64,000 bases of DNA. Source: Lineus longissimus (taxonomy: Eukaryota > Nemertea > Pilidiophora > Heteronemertea > Lineidae). Below the pieces are notes generated by a model that saw nothing but the letters and a program-made list of their open reading frames with translations, was not told the origin of the DNA and ran no database searches. Location: NCBI RefSeq assembly GCF_910592395.1, contig NC_088320.1:13266501-13330500 (forward strand), in the 5' to 3' direction. Below are positions 44,039 to 55,880 of the stretch, piece by piece. A program made the translations under genes and the position numbers. Each line of letters starts with the position of its first letter. The first letter of the stretch is position 1.

Positions 44039-45855
44039 TCAGCCTCGAACTGGATACACCCATTGTCCTAGGGACGGATTCCATAACGGCTCTGGTGGTC
44101 TGAACATTTGCCACCACAGGACAGGTTGTTGTACTGGAACTCCTTGAAGATTCATGAGAACTGTTTTCTGATGTGAAACTCCATGCCCAGTGACTGAACC
44201 TGCCACACTAACTGGTACCGTAGAGACAGACGGTTTTCTTAGTTCATCATACGTTAGTCTCTGCGGTTTTCTCACATTCCTATTTCTGGTAGCTCTAGGC
44301 TGAAATTCTTGAGCCTCCGGGCTTAGGCTCCCCAGACTTGACTCAGTGCTAGATCGATTCTGTTCAACTCCAGGACTAGACTCAATACTGGATCGATTCT
44401 GTTCAAACACTCCAGGACTGGAACCAGCGCTAGACGTCTGTCTACTACTGTTAGGAAATGACCGATTTTCCTCAGAAAATGACCGATTGATATCCTCAGT
44501 AACAAGCTGATTTTCCTGTTAATGTTCAAATGTACCGTTCTGCGAACCATTTTCAGAGTCAATTTCAATTTCTCTAGTGACAGACACCTTATCTCTACCC
44601 CTCCCTGCTTTCAAAAGGTAGGGTGCAGCCAAATCACATAGTTCATCAAATTCATCATCACTGTCTGATTCAGGATCGGCACAAGTTGACTTTGGAGGAT
44701 CAGATTTCGACACAGTTTTCGATTGTTTAGTTTTACACAGTTTGCTAGTGTCCGCGAGATCTGTGTCCAGGTTTAGCTCTGGACAAGGCATGAGCATATT
44801 CCTGTGAAGTACACGTTCCTTGTCTGAAACATTCTCCGGCTTCACACCGTAGACTGGACTGTTGTCTGGATCGCCTTTCCTGGATGTGACTATGTGAATC
44901 TTATCCTCCCAGTAAGATCGTAGTTTACCGGGTCCACCCCTCTGGCTGAGATTCCTGACCAGCACTCTGTCAGAAATTTCGAGAGGTTTACCATGTACGC
45001 TTATCATAGCGAGCTTTGCTCTTTTTTCCTGCAGTCTCTGATTTGTCCTTGGCTGTGTCATGTGCATCCTGCATAGCTTTTGCCAGTTTTCGACATATTT
45101 CTGATACGATGCTTTGCTGGAGTCTTCAACTAGCCCAAAAAGAGTGTCTGTTGGGAGTCTAGGAGACCGTCCGAACAATAGAAAGTATGGAGAATACGAT
45201 GTAGATTCATGCTTTGTACAATTATAAGCGAGCAACACTTTGTCCAAATGATCACTCCAAGCACTTTTCTGTCTCTCATGGAGCGATCTCAACATTCCCA
45301 AAAGAGTCCTATTCATTCTTTCAACCTGACCATCCCCTTGCGGGTGATAGGGAGTAGTCCTGGTTGCTGACATGCCAGAAAGTTGCTGTAGATGAGAGAA
45401 AAATGAATTTTCGAACTCACCACCTTGGTCATGGTGAATTCTCCGAGGAAAACCATATCTGAATACAAAGTTATTGAACAGTTTCTCGGCTGCAGTTTTA
45501 GCTTTCTTGTTTCGAGTAGGGTAACCAACTGCAAATCTACTGAAATGATCCACGAGCAAAAGGACATACTCATAACCACCTTTGCTCCGTTCAAGATGGA
45601 GAAAGTCTAAAGATATCAAGTCAAAAGGAGCAGACGATTTGAAATTCACTAGTGGTGCCCTCGGTGGCAACTGAGGTCGCTTGTTCACCAGACAACTACA
45701 CTTTTTAGCGATGAAGTGTTCAATGTCTGATTGCATATTAGGTCAATAAAATCTGTCCCTAGCCGAATTCACAACTCGATCGGCTCCTAAATGACCCATT
45801 TCCTTGTGCAATTCTATGTAAACTAGAGAATGAAACTTTTCCGGCAATACCAACT
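44039..45855 (-). pseudogene. Gypsy integrase and tail, right copy
   Basis: Zinc-binding segment and catalytic core as on the left, but the codon for the Trp in FYWPNM is TGA (45743-45745), leaving 405 codons after it. The C-terminal tail beyond the shared stop (44519-44521) is open to 44039 and shows the longer original end of Pol. LDFLHL, HHDQGGEF and GQVERMNRTL are present. Confidence 0.85.
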
Positions 45856-45857
45856 GT

Positions 45858-48658
45858 TTACATCCACTTACGCCACAAAATACCGTGATTGTCTACCTCA
45901 AGTTTATTCCAACTCCTGAGTAAAACCTGAACCCTGCGACTTTCCTGACGGCGAACTTTGGAAGTTGGCAATTTCCCGACTTTCATGAGATTCAGTACCC
46001 GACCGACGACTAAATCCTTCTCCTGACTTGTCCTAATGTCATCACGAGACATTGCAGAGATTGACTGTGAGTGCTCAGCTAAAAGAACTGGGTTAATTGC
46101 AACTACAGTTGCCCAATCTGATCCCATCTTCTTACTGGTCTGCATAGCTTCCAGTGTAGCGGACACATCCTTCTGATGTACAGTTTCTGTACATTGTTTT
46201 ATGTACTTAGACATGTCCATAGGCAAACGAGACAGGGTATCAGCATCGATATTGAGCTTGCCTGGGCGATATTTCAATGCCAATGGAAACTGAGAGAGTT
46301 CAGCCATCCACCCGTGGCCAGTCGCATTCGGCTTAGCGGTAGTGAATATATAGGTGAGAGGATTGTTATCTGTAAAGACTGTTACCTCTGGCGCATAGAA
46401 TAGATAGTCTCGAAACTTGTCCGTTACCGCCCATTTAAGAGCAAGAAACTCAAGTTTTCCATAGTGCATATGATAGTTCTTTTCAACTGGGGAAAGAGTT
46501 CTGGACCCATATCCGATCACACGAAGCTGTCCTTGCTGTTCCTTGGTACAAAACACAACCTAGCCCATCCGCTGAAGCATCTGTATTGAGAATTAATGGC
46601 TTTTCCATATCAGCGAAAGCTAAAATAGGTGGTTTGACTAGGTTGTCTAACAGGTCTTCAAGAATATTCTGATGCACAGGTAACCATTTCAAGGGGGTTT
46701 TAGATGGTAATTGACCAGTTTTGGTCCGAGAGTCAGTCTTTTTACTACTGTTTGGTACTTTCGATTCAGTCACTTTCAGCAGATCATACAACATTTTGGC
46801 TTTCAAAATTTGGCACAAAAGATCGATAGTACCCCAAGAAACCTAGCAGTTTTCGCAAATGTCCTATGTTTTCTGGTGTTTTCTCTTTCAAGGCCTGAAT
46901 TGCGGCAGTATCTGCAGGATCAACAGTATACCCTTCCTCGGATACCAAACGACCAACGAAACGTGATTGGCGCAGAAATATCTTGCATTTTGACGGCTTG
47001 AGCTTTCCCCCACTCTTGATAACTTTTTTCAAAATCTGACGTGCATCGTCAGCATGGTCGTCGAACGTCTTGCTAAAACCTATCACATCATCCTATTATG
47101 GGATACAAGTTTTGAAATTTAGTTCATCAAGCATAGTGAACATATGACGCTGGAATGCTGGTGGCGCCCCCTGGAGACCAAATGCGATTCTTTGGTATTC
47201 ATACAGACCCCACGGCGTGGCCACAGCACTAAGATGACGCGATTCCTCGTCTAAAAATCCCTGGTGGTAAGCAAAACCAAAATCAAACACAGAAAACCAC
47301 GAGTTACCACCCAAAAGGTCAAGAATGTCCTGAATTCTCATTATTGGATGACGATCATGGTAACATCGGGAGTTGAGTAACCTGTAATCCCAACATACTC
47401 GGAGTTTTCCCGAGCGCTTGCGAACACAGACTAGCGGAGATGAGTAGTTCGAGTTTGATTTGCGCATGATCCCCCTCCTGATGAGATCCTCTAAATGCTC
47501 ACGGAGTTCTTTATATAATGGCTTAGGCACAGTTCGGTAATGCTGGTTGCATGGGGTAGGGTCTTTGAGTTTGATATGCATTTGCAAACCAGGCATACAA
47601 CCAATGTCAGACTCATCCTTAGCAAAGGCATCACTGCATTCCCTTAGCATGTCCTCGAACTTGACCCTCTGCTCAGGTTCTAAATGACTCAAATCCACTG
47701 GAGGCAACCAAGTTTTATCATCGGATGCATGCATACTATTCCTACTATCGTTCCTATCATCCACATGACTTCCCAGATCAACTGTGTGTACTCTGGCATT
47801 CTTAGAATCACTATCAAAATCACATGGGTAAGACCCATCCCATTCATAAATCGCTTTGACAAAACTAACAGTTCCGAGAACAGTTTTTGCCCTGAGTCGA
47901 ACTGTACGATTGGTAGGGTTATTCACCAATATCTGAACTTTTGATGAAGAACCTTGAGACAATGACACAACAGAGGCTGGGATTACAAGTTCACTGAGTT
48001 CATTACTTTCATCAACCACGTCAAATCCCTCAAACAGCACTGGAGTTTCCTTGATAACTGGCCCTGCATGTACACGACACACTACATTGAGGTCGCTCTT
48101 AGGACCTACTACAATGTCCTTCCTACCAGTTTTGACTAAAAAACTATCCTTAGTAGGACCCTGCTGCAAAACAGACAAAAGTTCCACCCGAGTTTTCTCT
48201 TTCACTGTAGGAAACAAACATCTCAATTCATCAGAGTCAGCATTACATTCCTTTAGGATCTCCTTAATCACATTGTAACCTATGATTGGATAGCTAATGT
48301 CATTGGTGCTGACTAAAATTGGGACCCGAATGCAAGGTTTATCAGTACTGGTATGAGACTCAGGCTCATGTTCAGTGCTCCTTACGTGTTTCAAATCCAG
48401 TTCCACCCATCCCAAGTATGGAATTTGCTGTCCATTTGCAGCATTCAGCTCTAAAGGCTCATTCAGCAATTCAACTATATCTCTGATTTCTGTGGTGGGC
48501 AGGTTATCCTTTAGCCATTTTTGTGACACTATCGACACCTGCGCCCCTGTAACCCAAAGTGCAATTGTAGCAACGTCATTAAACTGGCATCTGATAAGAC
48601 ACTGCTTGCCTATCAATGAAACCAATTTCGAATACTTCTTAATATTGCACATGTTCAT
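45858..48658 (-). pseudogene. Gypsy Pol: protease, RT, RNase H, right copy
   Basis: ATG-type start at 48658. Protease reads ALWVTGAQVS (Val for catalytic Asp). RT is open through TPWGLYEYQRIAFGL to the TAA TAG pair at 47093-47098 just before DD. RNase H is split by the shared frame change near 46800 and a private extra base near 46543, then continues with NPLTYIFTTAKPNATGHGW and NIDADTLSR to 45858. Confidence 0.87.
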
Positions 48659-48771
48659 ACTTGACTCACATACACTACTTATATAAGCACCACTGTCAGA
48701 AATTCTACTACTAGTCGAACTTGTAAATTCCGTCTTTTCTGCATGGGACTGACTACAAACAGATTCCGGGC

Positions 48772-49952
48772 CTACACCGTGTCCCGTCGGGAAGACCCTC
48801 TCCGGTTTCCCTTCCTGCAGCCACGGGAGAAATGTTCACCGGAACCACAGGCCCAGCAATGGTCACATTCAGATTGACCTGCCTGTTGACACTTTTCACA
48901 TAATTTCTTTTGCCTAAATGTATTTGACTTTTTGGCACCTGTCTCAGTGTTTCTCTTACTAGTGCCAGAAGCTTCAGGAACAGAGCGAGTGGTCAAAGAA
49001 TTTTTGACCTCCGTGACTAAAGCCTTGATTTGACTCATTTCCGCTTTAAGCTTTTCAAATTCAGGATCCTTTGAACCAGTGGTGGCGTTCACTTTGGCTT
49101 TTGCACCAGCGGTACATGTACTGTGACTAACGCCAGCCCCTTTCGCTTCTCGTTCTTGCCCCTTGGCTGTTGCATGATGTAGGGCTTCTAACAATTTCTC
49201 GTCAGTTATGTCTCGATCCTCAAGCGCGGATTTTAACTCTAGACTGATACTAGTGTTACGTAAACCTGTGGCCACTGCATGAAGGAACATGTTTTTAACC
49301 AGCTTTTGATCATAAACTAAAGAGGAATCAGCCTCCTTTGAGGCAAAACAGACCTTCTGCCTCAAGTCCATTGCCCTAAAGATGAATTCTTGGACACTTT
49401 CCTTTTCACCTTGACAAATGTTCACCAGGTCCTTGTAGAGCGCTGTCGGCTCCTTCTCGCTGTAGTATGTACGGAGAACCTTCCTTAGAGATGACAAAGA
49501 AACATAACCCTTTCCTTCTAGGTACGAACGGAACGTTGACCCAGCTGAAATGCACTTGACCACTGCTGCGACCACTTCTCTCTCCGAATATCCTTTGTCT
49601 AGACCAATGTCTATTTGATGGATTAAACTTGAGAAAGACAGTTTTTCCTTTTCGCCCGGTTTCCCAATCTGCCCCTGGATCTTGAACTCTCGTTTCAGCA
49701 ACTTCTGCAGATCCGGTTCATGTGTTGACGATGAGGACACTGTAGCCCCACCTCCACCACTGATCCTGTCCAGGTCCGCCAGACGTTGTCGCAGCTCCTT
49801 GTTCTCGACGCCTTTTCTACCGTCTCCATGGCCTTTATCATTCTACGTAACTTTTCGTTTTCAGATTCCACATTCTCACGCGTAATCACCTCCTCATTCC
49901 AGAATTCCTCGACGTCCGGATTCTCTTCCCAGTCCTCGTTATCCTGCGACAT
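48772..49952 (-). pseudogene. Gypsy Gag, frameshifted, right copy
   Basis: ATG at 49952, shared frameshift near 49815, capsid-like domain and CCHC knuckle as on the left. Substitutions against the left copy include Ala/Val in KES(A/V)QEF and Gly/Arg near the C-terminus. Confidence 0.85.
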
Positions 49953-50640
49953 GATTGCAGTGAAATGACAATTTTTACACCACAAGAGTCCAGAGATTAG
50001 ACCTCGAAAATCACGACAAAACGGTGCTTAAACTATATGATATTGTTGAAACGAACAGGTCAGTAAACAAACAGGACTTCAACAGGCAGCATCAGCAGCA
50101 AAGACGAGCTGGTCAGCAACAACAACAATACAAGTATCTCAACATAGCACTAGATCCAGTCAGTCAATGAGTCACCATCATCACCCTGGATTTCATGCAC
50201 TGCACAGGCATTGCACACACTTCATGTACATGGATACTGTACATCAGCATACAGGGACAGAATTTCCCTGCTACACGGCAGCAACACAGTTCAATATATG
50301 GCGAAATGCACTGTCTATAGTCCACGAGGCTCGCAAATCGTGACTTCATTTCGCGAGATCGACACAAGCTTTTCACCTTCAAAGGCTACTTTTTACAGTC
50401 TATCATTATCTTATTAATCTCGGTAGAACCTCCGATTGTTACTGGTGTCAGTCTGGTACTTAGTTCAATCGAACAACACCGTAATTAAAATATATAAACG
50501 TTTTCTTTTAATAAATCTTCTCACTTTCTTCTTACAAAATCGCTAATGTGTGTCTCCAGGAGTCCCGGAGCTGACCTCCACAAAGCATGTAAAAGACACA
50601 CAAGGAATTTCGGAAGTGACTTGTCACAACCTGTGACACT
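49953..50640 (-). other. Leader/flank of Gypsy, right copy
   Basis: Mirror of 6489-7176. No LTR pair recognised. Confidence 0.5.
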
Positions 50641-51978
50641 GGTTAAGACAGGGACATAGCCACAACCTATAGGTCATTATGTATAGTGTATGTTAAGACA
50701 GGGACATAGTCACAACCTATCGGTCCTTATGTATAGTGTAGGTTAAGACAGGGACATAGTCACAACCTATCGGTCCTTATGTATAGTGTAGGTTAAGACA
50801 GTGACATAGTCACAACCTTTCGGTCCTCATGTATAGTGTAGGTTAAGACAGGGACATAGTCACAACATATCGGTCCTTATGTATAGTGTAGGTTAAGACA
50901 GTGACATAGTCACAACCTATCGGTCCTTATGTATAGTGTAGGTTAAGACAGGGACATAGTCACAACCTATCGGTCCTTATGTATAGTGTAGGTTAAGACA
51001 GGGACATAGTCACAACCTATCGGTCCTTATGTATAGTGTAGGTTAAGACAGTGACATAGTCACAACCTTTCGGTCCTCATGTATAGTGTAGGTTAAGACA
51101 GGGACATAGTCACAACCTATCGGTCCTTATGTATAGTGTAGGTTAAGACAGTGACATAGTCACAACCTTTTGGTCTTCATGTATAGTTTAGGTTAAGACA
51201 GGGACATAGTCACAACCATTCGGTCCTTATGTATAGTGTAGGTTAAGACGGGGACATAGTCACAACCTATAGGTCATTGGTTGATATGAATAAAGGCTAG
51301 CAAATGCTTTTACTTCAATTTTGTACAGAAAGGCCAAGTGTAAAAGTACATGGAGTTTTAGATAAAAGCATTTACTTCTCTTTATTCATATCACACATTA
51401 TGTATAGTGTAGGTTAAGACAGGGATATAGTCACAACCTATCGGTCCTTATGTATATTGTAGGTTAAGACAGGGACATAGTCACAACCTTGCGGTCCTTA
51501 TAGTGTAGGTTAAGACAGGGACATATGCACACCTTTCGGTCCTTATGTATAGTGTATGTTAAGACAGGGACATAGTCACAACCTTTCGGTCCTTATGTAT
51601 AGTGTAGGTTAAGACAGGGACATAGTCACAACCTTTCGGTCCTCATGTATAGTGTAGGTTAAGACAGGGACATAGTCACAACCATTCGGTCCTTATGTAT
51701 AATGTAGGTTAAGACAGGGATATAGTCGCAACCTTGCGGTCCTTATAGTGAAGGTTAAGACAGGGACATATGCACAACCTTTCGGTCCTTATGTATAGTG
51801 TAGGTTAAGACAGGGACATAGTCACAACCTTTCGGTCCTCATGTATAGTGTAGGTTAAGACAGGGACATAGTCACAACATATCGGTCCTTATGTATAGTG
51901 TAGGTTAAGACAGTGACATAGTCACAACCTATCGGTCCTTATGTATAGTGTAGGTTAAGACAGGGACATAGTCACAAC
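50641..51978. repeat. 50-bp satellite array, right, inner block
   Basis: About 24 units of the same 50-bp satellite plus one MITE. It is longer than the left-arm array by about five units. It ends at the BEL insertion point inside the motif GTCACAAC. Confidence 0.95.
51279..51396. mobile_element. Harbinger-type MITE inside satellite, second copy
   Basis: 118 bp, flanked by ATT on both sides; ends GGTTGATATGAATAAAGG and the complement of GTGTGATATGAATAAAG. Confidence 0.85.
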
Positions 51979-52103
51979 TGTTGTGTATTTGGTTGAGACG
52001 GTTTTATGTGTAACGACAACAATGAGCAATGGCGAGATATGAGAGCACGTGCGATGAATTTGTATTTTAGAATCCTTAATCAATATACAGTCCCTACAGA
52101 ACA
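51979..52103 (+). repeat. BEL 5' LTR
   Basis: 125 bp, TGTTGTGTAT to CTACAGAACA. It also contains CACGTG and a run ATATACAGTCCC near its end. Confidence 0.93.
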
Positions 52104-53708
52104 TTATGGTATCTCCGACCGGATCAGGACAGTCGCCAATCGATCCGATGTGCCGGCGCGGCAGTGGCAGTGATCGCAGTGATGCACTATTGATGCACTA
52201 AGCATATACAGGCATCCAATGCACGTGGTTGCAAAATGTTGTCTTTCATGCACTCCGGAGTTGTGCGGTGTGCAGTCGAGTAGTACGGTGGACCTGAGGT
52301 GGGACACTGTGATCAACAGTACTCAATACAAATGAGTAATTTGACATTGTGAGAGTTGTGCATCCGAAAAAACGAATTTTGAGTTGAGCCTTGACAGAGG
52401 TGCAGGGTGTGACTTTCTCTTTTGTCTTTCGAGGATTCACCCAACCCATGCAATGACAATTCGTGCATGGCCTGAGCAGAGTGAGTCGGACTGTCTTTAG
52501 CGTGTAGTTTGTGGAAAACCCGAGTTCCTGAGTTCCACGTGCACGTGCTTTTCGAGCATCCGTTAGTTGTCGTACATTGCTGAGCAGCTCCCAGCACAGA
52601 TGCATCATCTATGAGGACCAGGAATCTTGACGACTACATGAGTGAGAATCGTCGCTGTTCCAGACATCGCCGAGTTATGCAGATACGTCTTGTCGCTGAG
52701 TTAAGACTGAGTTGTGGAGGACATCTGCGTGTACTTTGACTAAATTCGTATCTGAGTGTTTTCTAGCTTTCCCCTAGAATTATGAGTTGATGCTTTGACT
52801 AAAAGATGTCAAACTTACTGCAGTGTGTATGAGTTCAACCACGTATGAATCCAAAAAGGTGATTCTTTCTTACCCTGAGTTTTAAGTCTTTGACTTCTTG
52901 TTTCACTTTCAGTATAAGTGTCCTGTCTTACCATGTGTTAAATTTATGCCAAATACTGAGTTTGCATTTTACAGAGGTATTACTGTTAGTGTATGTTTGG
53001 TAATCATTAACAGGTAACGGTTTGATAAATCTAAAAGTAAGGATTTAGTCAGCCTAATCTGAGTTGAGTGTGAGCCATCAGAGTTTCTTTCAGTGAGTGT
53101 CAAGAGTATAAGTGCCACGTTGTGTTTATTGGTATTTACTGAATCTGGCATCTGCCATGTTGAGGCATACATGATACAGGTATTCAATTTTAATATGGAT
53201 TACATGTAGATTAGAGTTGCATTTTATTTAAAACGGTTACCGGTAGTGATTCTCAAGAGTGTTTGAGTTACAGTTTGGTTTTACTACATTTGTATTTCAT
53301 AGAATAATCATAGTAAATACTGTGACTAATTATTGACCTTAAGATAAAGTGACGCTGTCACAATACTTAAGAGGTGACCATGTTTGTATAGTGTTGAGTT
53401 ATCGTGTGTTTATACATTGTACTTTTATAGTCAAAGTGGTTATATGAGTCTTGAGATTGCCATTCAGTTCAAATCTCAGTGGTTTTCATGAGTAGATAGT
53501 GATTTTGGTGCAATATGCAATGGTCTTTTTATGGTAATTACTACAAGGTTTAGCATTCCTCGGTATACCAATTTATTATAAGTCTCAAAGTTTTACCAGG
53601 TCACAAATAGTGAGGGTTAAGTTCTCAAGTGGGTTACGTTAACGTAATAATTGTTTTAAAAATTATCAATACTGCTTCATCTGTCCTAAAATCACTGACA
53701 TACATGTA
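52104..53708 (+). other. BEL leader with candidate primer-binding site
   Basis: Three bases after the LTR lies TGGTATCTCCGACCGGAT (52107-52124), which has the TGG expected of a tRNA 3'-CCA primer site. I cannot assign the tRNA. The remaining 1.6 kb is without a convincing frame. The mirror is 3671-5275. Confidence 0.65.
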
Positions 53709-55880
53709 ATGGCGACTACTAAGGGTAAAAGTGTGGCTGCTGAGCCAGCAACGCTTGAATTCCTATTGGAAAGGAGGCGCATCAATCGGCAGAGATACAC
53801 CAAGTTGGAGAAATCCTTGTTCCGATATTATGATGATGTTCTTCCAGCATTAGACGATGATGACCGTTCACCCGAGAATGAGATTAAAGTGAGGGCAGCC
53901 ATGTCTGCCAGAGAACAGTTGAAGTCAGCCTACATGGACTTGCAAGATACTCAAGACCAAGTGGATTATCACAGAGATAACGAGGAGAGGCTGAACGCTA
54001 TGTCTGACGACCAGAGGAGAAGAGAAGATAAAGATGAGCAAGACTATAGAGAGAGGTACTTCAACTGTGATGCCAAGATCCAGAGGTTGGAGAAAGACTG
54101 GTTCAGGCCGACAAAGGAGAGGAGTGAGAGTGAAGGCAAAGGATCCCATCATAGTAGCCAGAGCAACATTGAAGTGTTAACAAAGGGTTTAGCAGAGGCT
54201 TTTAAATCCATGAACAATGGAATATCAGGAGAGCAGCTCACAACCATCTTGTCAACTTTGACCAAGAAGAAGAGAGAGCTACCCATACCAAAATTTAGCG
54301 GCGACCCGCATTTCTTCGATCAATGGCGAGAGCTGTTAGAAGCGGAGTTGGCGAAGCCAGGTTATTCGGAGGTGTAAAGGCGCACTTTACCATTACATTA
54401 CTAGAGGGCGAGTGTAGAAAGTTAGTAGCGGGTATGAAAGATCCTGATTACCAAGACATCTTCCAAGTTTTAGAAAGCAAGTATGGTGACGTGGAGAGTT
54501 GTGTGCAGAAGGCTGTAATCGAGATAGCCAACATGGAGGCACCGAGACATGGAGCCATTCTGCCATAAGCTTGTGTCAGCATGGAATTATATTTTAAAGA
54601 AAACCGAGGCTCTATGTGAACTAGACGAAACAAGTTGGATTTTCACGGCATTGGTCAGGCCCAAAATTCCCAAAACACTGTTGCGAAAGTGGGATGGCGA
54701 AAAGCTGAAGGCAAAAACAAAGTCGACTTTGCCTCTGAAATTTCCCGACTTACTGGAAAGGCTACTCGACGCCCTGCAAGTTACCCGAAGGACGGAAATG
54801 GAGGGGGGAAAGCGACCAACCACAAGTAGTAGTACTTCACACTCACAGAAACCAGAGAAAAAACATACTAGTACTAGTTATGGCAAGCCAAGTGCATATG
54901 CATTGAATGTCAATGCTACAAGTCACCCTAAAGCTGGACAATCAAAACAGAAGACGCAGAGTCGAACTCCCAAGTGCCCTGTATGCCAAGAAGCACATCT
55001 ACTTTATCAGTGCCAGACCTTCAAAGCCATGAGTGTCAGTGATCGCATAGACAAGGTCAAGAGTTTAAAACTTTGTTTTAACTGCTTTGCTTCGCATTAT
55101 GTCAAAGACTGTAATTCAAGACACTGTCAGAGATGTGGGAAGAAACATCATACCTTGATCCATTATGATCGTGAGCCAGAGCTACCGGAAGAAGAGCAAG
55201 TACAAGGTCTACGTCAAAAAACGGAGGTTCCCAAGAGTGTAGGACTTGTCAAGGCCATTACAGGTCCAAAGGAGATATTGATTCAATCCACTCTAGCAAG
55301 AATCGAATCACGAGGAGCAATTTCAGTAGCGAGAATCTTATTTGATACAGGCAGCGGTGTATCATTCATAAGTAACAAGATGGCAAGAAAACTGGACTTG
55401 CGAGGACCCAAGGTTGAGGCAGAATTTTCACTAGCCGGTGGTAACCAGATGAGATTGAAAACAGAGAGAGTTAAGTTTCATCTATCAAGCGCTATTCCTA
55501 ATTGGAAAGGTGAGGAATTTGAGATAGAGGCCTACACAGTTGATCAGCCTAGCATGGACCTCAACTGCGTGAGAGTAGATTTGTCAAAGCTGCAACACTT
55601 ACAGGGATTGCAGATAGCAGACACATACCCCCGTGAATCGGCTGAAATTGATGTTATGTTGGGGCTAGAGGATACCACAAACATCTTACTGCCTGTTAGA
55701 AAAACTGGACCACCAGGAATGCCAACTGCCACAAAGAGTCATTTTGGATGGGTACTTTCAGGTATCTGCCCAGTAGAGGAGCCAAACCAACGACATGGAA
55801 AGATTGGTATGGTAAACACGTGTCATAGAGTTTTTCCTTGGAGAATGAAACTGACTTTGCAGCCAGACATTGGGACCTAG
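53709..55880 (+). pseudogene. BEL Gag-protease, broken copy
   Basis: ATG at 53709. The frame stops at TAA 54375-54377, where one base is lost and another changed relative to the left copy (SEVEKTHF region). Coding resumes in another frame until a 17-bp deletion near 54546 with AG microhomology at its ends. It then returns to an open frame (54549-55880) with the cysteine knuckles and the protease motif ILFDTGSGVSFIS. The left-arm copy is intact at both places, so these lesions arose after the duplication. Confidence 0.88.

Larger units (their letters stand above)
44039..49952 (-). mobile_element. Gypsy (Metaviridae) retrotransposon, inactivated, right copy
   Basis: Mirror of 7177-13097 with the same shared lesions. 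Private lesions: an extra base near 46543 in RNase H and a TGA at 45743-45745 in integrase where the left has TGG. The RT frame that is broken near 9878 on the left is intact here up to the shared double stop. Confidence 0.9.
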